64,000 nt of DNA from Actinomadura coerulea. Lineage in GTDB: Bacteria > Actinomycetota > Actinomycetes > Streptosporangiales > Streptosporangiaceae. Each line of letters opens with the position of its first letter. Position 1 is the first letter of the stretch. Both the position numbers and the translations under genes were made by a program. Of this stretch, positions 58,742-64,000 are shown one piece after another. A model generated the notes under the pieces. The model did no database searches, had not been told where the DNA came from, and worked only from the letters and a program-made list of their open reading frames with translations. The stretch spans positions 7,440,001 to 7,504,000 of the forward strand of contig NZ_JACHMQ010000001.1 in the NCBI RefSeq assembly GCF_014208105.1, written 5' to 3'.

Positions 58742-59669
58742 CGGCGACGCCGGGGGAAACGACCGGAGAGGAGAGCGTATCCCGGCGCGGCGCGGCCCGG
58801 TGGCGAAGCGCGAGCCACGCGCCGGCCGTGGCCGCGGTGAGGACGACCATGGTCCAGGCGAGCGGGACGGCCGCGACGCCGAACATCTTCAGCGAGGAGG
58901 CGACCAGCACGAGGGCCAGCACCCGCCGGATCAGGGTGCTCGGGGCCCGGGAGGAGATCTTGGAGCCGAGGTAGACGCCGGGGATCGAGCCGGCGAGCAG
59001 CGCGGCCGTGACCTCCATGCGGAAGTCGCCGAACAGCAGGTGGCCGATGGCGGCCGCGAGGACCAGCGGGACGGCCTGGAGCAGGTCGGTGCCGACGAGC
59101 TGGTTGGCCTTGAGCGCCGGGTAGAGCGCGAGAAGCGCGACGATGATGAGGGAGCCGGAGCCGACCGAGGTGATGCCGACGACCAGGCCGCCGACGACGC
59201 CGATCAGCACGGTCGGGACGGGCCGGATCGTGATCTCCGCGGACCCGTCGCCGTCTCCGGCGGAGCCGCCGCGGCCCCGGTAGGCGAGGTAGCCGCGCAG
59301 CACCAGGCCCGCGGCGGCGATCATCAGTGCGGCGCCCATCGCCTTGCCGATGACGTTCTCCACGGAGTCGCCGTGGCCGAGCGCGCGCGCCAGCAGGACG
59401 CCGGAGAACGCGGCGGGCACCGAGCCCGCGCACAGCCACCCGACCAGCCGCATGTTGATGGTGCCCTGCCGGTAGTGGACGGCGCTGCCCACCGGTTTCA
59501 TGACGGCGGCGGCGACCAGGTCGCTGGACACGGCGGCGAGCGGGCTCACCCCGAAGAACGTGACGAGCATCGGCGTCATCAGGGCGCCGCCGCCCATCCC
59601 GGTCAGCCCGACGATGATGGCGACGAGGAACGAGCCGAGCGCCATCGTCCAATCGAAGTCCATCGGCAT
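58695..59669 (-). CDS. TauE/SafE-family sulfite/sulfate-type anion permease
   Basis: The 324-residue protein has about eight membrane helices and the twin family motifs FLVAIIVGLTGMGGGALMTPML and IGVVGGLVVGITSVGSGSLIIVALL. TauE/SafE members move sulfite, sulfonates or sulfoacetate. Immediately downstream of the APS kinase gene (96 bp), it likely imports sulfate-related anions or exports excess sulfite (inference). The C-terminal 30 residues are hydrophilic. A palindrome overlaps its start. ATG 59669 follows AGGTAGG closely; ATG 59663 is equally well placed. Confidence 0.88.
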   Translation of the reverse strand: MPMDFDWTMALGSFLVAIIVGLTGMGGGALMTPMLVTFFGVSPLAAVSSDLVAAAVMKPVGSAVHYRQGTINMRLVGWLCAGSVPAAFSGVLLARALGHGDSVENVIGKAMGAALMIAAAGLVLRGYLAYRGRGGSAGDGDGSAEITIRPVPTVLIGVVGGLVVGITSVGSGSLIIVALLALYPALKANQLVGTDLLQAVPLVLAAAIGHLLFGDFRMEVTAALLAGSIPGVYLGSKISSRAPSTLIRRVLALVLVASSLKMFGVAAVPLAWTMVVLTAATAGAWLALRHRAAPRRDTLSSPVVSPGVAGASGEQSERGPTMAA

Positions 59670-59684
59670 GACCTACCTGTCATG
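59667..59684. promoter_or_regulatory. Palindrome overlapping permease start
   Basis: CATGAC, CTACCT, GTCATG is a perfect inverted repeat whose left arm includes the ATG complement of the permease gene. An overlapping CCTAC/GTAGG pair spans 59672-59688. Upstream on the minus strand, CATAATTC is a possible -10 box. It is an operator candidate for separate control of the permease. Confidence 0.5.
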
Positions 59685-59765
59685 TAGGAATTATGGTTAA
59701 CACGATAGGTGATGCCCTCCGGATCGGGAAATACCGGGCAAGGGGGACGGGTGGGACGGGTGGGG

Positions 59766-61235
59766 TTATTCCGCTCGCACCCAGCCGCCGCCGACCAGCA
59801 GGTCGAGGACCCGGGCGACCGCCTCGTCCGGCGTCGACCGCGAGGTGTCGAGCGTCAGGTCGGCGTCGTCCGGCTCCTCGTAGGGGTCGGAGATGCCGGT
59901 GAACTCGGGGATCTGACCGGCGCGGGCCTTGGCGTACAGGCCCTTGCGGTCGCGGCGCTCGCACTCCTCCAGCGGCGTCGCCACGTGCACGAGGATGAAG
60001 TCGCCCACGGCGGACACCATCCGCCGCACCTCGGCGCGGGTGGCCGCGTAGGGGGCGATCGGCGCGCAGATCGCGGTGCCGCCGTGCCGGGTGATCTCGG
60101 CGGCGACGAACCCGATGCGGCGGATGTTGAGGTCGCGGTCGGCGCGGGAGAACGTCAGGCCCGCCGACAGCATCCGCCGGACGACGTCGCCGTCCAGCAG
60201 CGTGACCGTCCGGCCGCCGCGCTCCACCAGCGCGTCGGCCAGGCCGCGCGCGACCGTGGACTTCCCGGAGCCCGACAGGCCGGTGAAGAACACCGTGATG
60301 CCGCGCGAGCGCTTCGGCGGGCGCGCCAGCGCCAGTTCGGCGGCGACGGCGGGCGGGGTGAACCAGTCGGGGACGGGCTCGCCCGCGTCCAGCAGCTCGT
60401 TCAGCCGCTCGGGGGTCAGCTCCGCCTGGACGTGGTCGGGCTCGATGCGCGCGACGGGCCGCCAGACCTCGACGTCGGCGTCGTAGGCCCACGGCTCCGG
60501 GACGACGAGCGGGACGGCGGTGCCCTCCGTCTCCCGCTCGGCGAGCAGGTGGGTGGCGCCGTAGGCCGCGGCGACGTGCGCGCGGAGCAGGACGTCGCGT
60601 TCCCGGTCGCCGCGCGACGGCAGCGGCACGGGGATGATCTGGGCGCCGTCCGGCAGCTCCCGGCGGACCCCGAGCAGCGCCCGGACGAGGGACTCGTCGT
60701 GCTCGCCGCCCAGCAGCGGCAGGACGAGGACCTTCGCGCCGAGCCGCTCGGCGACCTGGCGGAGCTGGCCGAGCTGCTTGCGGTGCAGGGGCTCGCGGGT
60801 GGCCACCGCGAGTACGTCGCCCTCGGGCGCGTCGAGCTCGTCCGGGCGGCGGCGCAGGCGGTGGAACGGTCCGTGCGCGGGGGAGCGGAGGGCCTCCAGC
60901 GGCCCGGCGAGCCGCCAGCCCTGGGTCGTCGGGTCCTGCCACGCCTCGCCGACCCGCAGCACCGCGAGCGGCACGCCCTCCGGGTCCTGGAGGACGACCC
61001 GCTCATGGCCGGTCAGCTCCTTGGGGACCGACAGCGTGACCGGGACCGGCCACGGGGTGCCGTCCGCGAGCCGCCCCCCGGCGATCACCATGGCGGTGTC
61101 GAACGAGCCGAGGAAGCCCGTCAGCGGGCGGTACACCCCCGCGAGGACGAGTTCGAGGTCGGCGAGCTCGACCGGGTCCGGGGTCCAGGCGGGCAGGTCG
61201 CGCAGCGTGTCGGGAAGGCCGGCTTCGGCGGTCAC
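59766..61235 (-). CDS. cysC: APS kinase with N-terminal degenerate ATP-sulfurylase domain
   Basis: The 489-residue protein has a Sat-like N-terminal region (about 1-300; PLTGFLG, VPVTLSV) and a C-terminal APS kinase. The kinase is intact: P-loop FFTGLSGSGKSTVARGLADAL (Lys325), LLDGDVVRRMLSAGL, SRADRDLNIRRIGFVA and EFTGISDPYEEP. In the Sat part the catalytic QxRN is ATRE (145-148) before PLHR, and the GRDHAG-type motif is ERETEG (233-238), so sulfurylase activity is doubtful. CysDN makes APS instead, and this protein converts it to PAPS. GTG 61235, with GGAG 7 bases upstream, is chosen over the frame opening at 61331. Confidence 0.92.
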   Translation of the reverse strand: MTAEAGLPDTLRDLPAWTPDPVELADLELVLAGVYRPLTGFLGSFDTAMVIAGGRLADGTPWPVPVTLSVPKELTGHERVVLQDPEGVPLAVLRVGEAWQDPTTQGWRLAGPLEALRSPAHGPFHRLRRRPDELDAPEGDVLAVATREPLHRKQLGQLRQVAERLGAKVLVLPLLGGEHDESLVRALLGVRRELPDGAQIIPVPLPSRGDRERDVLLRAHVAAAYGATHLLAERETEGTAVPLVVPEPWAYDADVEVWRPVARIEPDHVQAELTPERLNELLDAGEPVPDWFTPPAVAAELALARPPKRSRGITVFFTGLSGSGKSTVARGLADALVERGGRTVTLLDGDVVRRMLSAGLTFSRADRDLNIRRIGFVAAEITRHGGTAICAPIAPYAATRAEVRRMVSAVGDFILVHVATPLEECERRDRKGLYAKARAGQIPEFTGISDPYEEPDDADLTLDTSRSTPDEAVARVLDLLVGGGWVRAE

Positions 61236-61365
61236 CGCGATCTCCGATCCCGCCCGGCGGGGCGGCCGGGCTCGTCCATGGCGAGCAGGGTTTTCGCAGG
61301 AAAAATACTGCCCCGGCCTGGTGGCGCGCACGTCAGCCCCGGGCCTGGCGGCCCCCGGCCCCCGC

Positions 61366-62247
61366 TCAGATGACCCGCGCGAAGCGGTTCTCCGGTTTGC
61401 GGATGACGAAGGTGACCTCGCTGTGGTCGGCCGTCAGCCGCCCCCGGGTGACCGCCGACACCAGCCGGCACAGCAGGTCGGCGAGGCCGGTTCCGGCCCC
61501 GAGGGCGTCGAGCGCCTGCCGCGAGGTGTACTCCTCGGCCACGACCAGCCCGCGCATGACGCAGTACCAGCGCAGGCCCGACCGGGAGGCGACCCGGTCG
61601 TAGATCGCCGGAGGCGGGCTCGTCCGGACGACCGGCACCGGCCGGGACGCGGCCGGCGTGGCCTGTCCGGCCGGGGCCTGCCCGGCGGCGGCGGCCGCCG
61701 CCCCGCCTTCGCCCGCCGGATACGGGACGCGGGCGTGGGCGCCGCGGGCGCGGCGCGGGCGGTCGGCGGCCGGGGCGCGCCCCGGCCGGAGGCGGCGCCG
61801 GCCGGACGAGCGCAGCCAGCGGGGGAGCGTGCGGTCCAGGAACCCGAACGCGGTGTCGCGGTCGCGCAGGTGCACCAGCAGCAGCCCGCCGGGCTTGAGC
61901 GCGGCGACGAACCGGTCGAGCACCAGCTCGGCGTGCGGGGCGCGCTCGATCAGGTACGAGGCGTGGACGATGTCGAAGGCGCGCGGCGGCAGCGGGACGG
62001 TGCGCAGGTCGCCGAGGTGCCAGGCGTCGAGGTCGGGCCGCTCGCAGGTGTAGGCGCGCAGCTCCGGGGACTCAAGGTCGACCCCCGTGACGTCGCGCTC
62101 GCGGTCGCCGAGGTCCAGCCCCGTCCCCCAGCCGCAGCCCGCTTCGAGGACGTGGATCCGCTGCAGGGGCTTCTCTAGGGCGTACTGGCGGGCGCGTTCT
62201 GAGAAGAGATCGCCGCCGTTGACCGGCGACGTACGCAGATCGGTCAC
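61366..62247 (-). CDS. Class I SAM-dependent methyltransferase
   Basis: The 293-residue protein has HVLEAGCGWGTGLDL (motif I), VTGVDLESPELRAYT and DIVHASYLIERAPHAELVL with LKPGGLLLVHL. An Arg/Ala/Pro-rich insert of about 65 residues (about 160-225) separates it from a C-terminal helical part. The substrate may be a sugar or lipid intermediate of the adjoining pathway (inference). GTG 62247 is chosen; the frame continues to 62535 but overlaps mfd antisense and encodes only Arg-rich shadow. It is divergent from mfd; the 257 bp between hold no recognised element beyond likely promoters. Confidence 0.85.
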   Translation of the reverse strand: MTDLRTSPVNGGDLFSERARQYALEKPLQRIHVLEAGCGWGTGLDLGDRERDVTGVDLESPELRAYTCERPDLDAWHLGDLRTVPLPPRAFDIVHASYLIERAPHAELVLDRFVAALKPGGLLLVHLRDRDTAFGFLDRTLPRWLRSSGRRRLRPGRAPAADRPRRARGAHARVPYPAGEGGAAAAAAGQAPAGQATPAASRPVPVVRTSPPPAIYDRVASRSGLRWYCVMRGLVVAEEYTSRQALDALGAGTGLADLLCRLVSAVTRGRLTADHSEVTFVIRKPENRFARVI

Positions 62248-62504
62248 AATCTCGCAGCGTAATCGCTTGGCTGCGCTCCGTCCGCTATTTGCCCTTCCTT
62301 GGCGACGGCCGTGTCGCCGTCCGTGCCGGTCGGGGCGCGGACGGCGAGCCGCGGCCCCGCAAGGGCGGCCCCGGCGCCGCCTGAACGAGCGCCGCCGGGG
62401 GCGCGTACGCTGGTACGCGGTACCGGGTCCGGCAGGATTCCGGCTTTTCGGGCTGCCCTGCCTCGGGGTGATCGGCCAAAACGCGGGCGAATATCGGGCG
62501 AATA

Positions 62505-64000
62505 ATGACGCTTTCTGGACTTGTTGACCTTGCATGCACCGACCCCGGTCTGCGGAACGCGCTCGCGCGGCCGCGCACGGACCGGGAGATCGTCGCGCCC
62601 GCCGCGCTGTGGCCGATCCTGGCCGCCGCGCTGAGCCGCCGCCTCCGCGAGGACGGCGGGGGCGCCGTGCTCGCGGTGACCGCGACCGGCCGCGAGGCCG
62701 AGGACCTGACCGCCGCCCTGTCGAGCCTGCTCGCCCCCGAGCGCGTCGCGCACTTCCCGGCGTGGGAGACGCTGCCGCACGAGAAGCTGTCGCCGCGCTC
62801 GGACACGGTCGGGCAGCGGCTGGCGGTGCTGCGCCGCCTCGTCCACCCGGGCGCGGGCGGCCCGCCCGCCGGGGACGGCTCGGAGAAGGGCGGCGCGCTG
62901 GACGTCGTGGTGACCCCGGTCCGCGCGGTCCTGCAGCCGATCGTGTCCGGGCTCGCCGACCTGGAGCCGGTGCGGCTCGCCTCCGGCGAGGACGCCGACA
63001 TGGACGACACGGTCCGGCGCCTGGTGGAGGCCGGGTACCACCGCGTCGACCTGGTGGAGAAGCGCGGCGAGATCGCGGTGCGCGGCGGCATCCTCGACGT
63101 GTTCCCGCCCACCGAGGAGCACCCGCTCCGGGTGGAGTTCTGGGGCGACACCGTCGAGGAGATCCGCTACTTCAAGGCGGCGGACCAGCGCTCCCTGGAG
63201 GTCGCGCAGGGCGGGCTGTGGGCGCCGCCGTGCCGCGAGCTGCCGCTGACGGAGAAGGTGCGCGAGCGCGCGAGGCTGCTCGCGCGGGAGCACCCGGCCC
63301 TGGAGGAGATCCTCGGCCGGATCGCCGACGGCGACACCGTCGAGGGCATGGAGGCGTTCTCGCCCGTCCTCGCCGACAGCATGGAGCTGCTGACCGACCT
63401 GCTGCCGGACGGGTCGGCGCTGCTGGTGTGCGAGCCGGAGCGGATCCGCACCCGGTCGGTCGAGATGGTCCGCACGAGCCAGGAGTTCCTGGAGGCGAGC
63501 TGGGTCAACGCCGCCGCCGGGGGAGAGGCGCCGATCGACCTCGGCGCCGCGGCGTTCCGCTCGCTGGAGGAGGTCCGCGAGCACAGCACGGAGCTGGGGC
63601 TGCCGCGCTGGAGCGTGACGGCGCTGAGCCCGCTGGCGGCGGGCGGCGCGGAGGGCGAGCTCCCGGACGGCGAGTCCCCCGGCGGCTCCGCGGAGACGCT
63701 GAGCCTCGGCGTGCAGCCGGCGGAGGCGTACCGCGGCGACACCTCCCGCGTCGTCGGCGACCTCAAGGGCTGGACGGACGGCGGCTGGCGCGTCGTGCTG
63801 GTCACCGCGGGGCACGGGCCGGCCGAGCGGCTCGCCCAGCTCGCCCGCGAGGAGGGCGTCGGCGCACGGCTCGCCGACGTCGCCGCCGCGCCCGAGCCCG
63901 CGGTGGTCACCGTCACGACCGGGCTGCTGGAGAACGGGTTCGTCTGGGAGTCGGTCGGGCTCGCGGTGCTGACCGAGACCGACCTGTCGGGGCAGAAGTC
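62505..64000 (+). CDS. mfd: Transcription-repair coupling factor Mfd (N-terminal part)
   Basis: Mfd removes stalled RNA polymerase and recruits UvrA to DNA damage. The 498 codons present cover the UvrB-like N-terminal module: HFPAWETLPHEKLSPRSDTVGQRL, DVVVTPVRAVLQPI, GEIAVRGGILDVFPPTEEHPLRVEFWGDTVEEIRYF in pieces, and SLEEVREHSTELG. The gene runs off the window; the full protein is usually about 1,200 residues. ATG 62505 starts the family-like LSGLVDLACTDPGLRNAL. It resumes the conserved core after the exopolysaccharide block. Confidence 0.96.
   Translation, partial: MTLSGLVDLACTDPGLRNALARPRTDREIVAPAALWPILAAALSRRLREDGGGAVLAVTATGREAEDLTAALSSLLAPERVAHFPAWETLPHEKLSPRSDTVGQRLAVLRRLVHPGAGGPPAGDGSEKGGALDVVVTPVRAVLQPIVSGLADLEPVRLASGEDADMDDTVRRLVEAGYHRVDLVEKRGEIAVRGGILDVFPPTEEHPLRVEFWGDTVEEIRYFKAADQRSLEVAQGGLWAPPCRELPLTEKVRERARLLAREHPALEEILGRIADGDTVEGMEAFSPVLADSMELLTDLLPDGSALLVCEPERIRTRSVEMVRTSQEFLEASWVNAAAGGEAPIDLGAAAFRSLEEVREHSTELGLPRWSVTALSPLAAGGAEGELPDGESPGGSAETLSLGVQPAEAYRGDTSRVVGDLKGWTDGGWRVVLVTAGHGPAERLAQLAREEGVGARLADVAAAPEPAVVTVTTGLLENGFVWESVGLAVLTETDLSGQK

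Noticed and set aside
32852..62504. Recent mobile-element insertion as the origin of the exopolysaccharide block
   Set aside because: No transposase, integrase, tRNA target duplication or direct terminal repeats are visible, and base composition looks like the flanks. Older acquisition cannot be excluded.

Overview
The window is very GC-rich, densely coded actinomycete chromosome with frequent GTG starts, short or overlapping gene junctions and loop-poor GC hairpins as terminators. The order pmt/rsmI ... metG-tatD-rpfB-rsmA-ispE ... tRNA-Gln/glmU-prs-rplY-pth ... mfd matches the conserved actinobacterial core neighbourhood (in Mycobacterium tuberculosis roughly Rv1002c to Rv1020). The many secreted and exopolysaccharide genes suggest a filamentous actinomycete; I would guess Thermomonosporaceae/Streptosporangiales (Actinomadura-like), but that is inference. 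There is no rRNA, CRISPR array, insertion sequence or phage gene; one tRNA is present.

Layout. 1-2235: truncated LacI regulator divergent from an MFS exporter. 2251-4981: Pmt protein mannosyltransferase divergent from rsmI. 5120-12571: an accessory block with a small Cys-rich protein, one GT2 polyprenyl-phosphate glycosyltransferase and three multi-spanning GT-C-like proteins. 12665-19326: core block metG, tatD, rpfB-like lipoprotein, rsmA and ispE, with a GH26-like lipoprotein inserted between rsmA and ispE. 19455-28043: two small Pro/Gly-rich membrane proteins, an ABC-F ATPase, an amidase, a TamR/patatin/Tam module with three matching palindromic operators, a VOC protein, and a desaturase-TetR pair with a perfect operator-like palindrome. 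28354-32851: core block tRNA-Gln, glmU, prs, rplY, pth.

33249-62247 is the remarkable part: about 29 kb between pth and mfd that looks like one complete locus for a SULFATED exopolysaccharide. It encodes an initiating sugar-phosphate transferase, GT2 and GT26 (WecG/TagA) glycosyltransferases, a Wzx-type flippase, a Wzy/WaaL-type polymerase or ligase, and two Wzz-type chain-length proteins with degenerate nucleotide-binding domains. It also has a PAPS sulfotransferase and the machinery to feed it: CysD and CysN, an APS kinase fused to a degenerate ATP-sulfurylase domain, a CysQ-like PAP phosphatase and a TauE/SafE anion permease. Accessory genes are a ParB-like/methyltransferase fusion, an APH-fold kinase, a second methyltransferase, a membrane-anchored DNRLRE-GH26 hydrolase and three extracytoplasmic beta-propeller proteins. 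Eight genes (51584 down to 40093) form a tightly overlapping minus-strand operon. Six more minus-strand genes (62247 to 54892) and six plus-strand genes (33249 to 40078) complete the locus. Palindromes with CGAGGT/ACCTCG half-sites lie in two of its control regions.

Working model (inference): the glycan is built on a lipid carrier by the initiator, GT26 and GT2, and sulfated in the cytoplasm from locally made PAPS. It is then flipped, polymerised under Wzz control, and organised or trimmed outside by the propeller proteins and the GH26 hydrolase. The window ends inside mfd.
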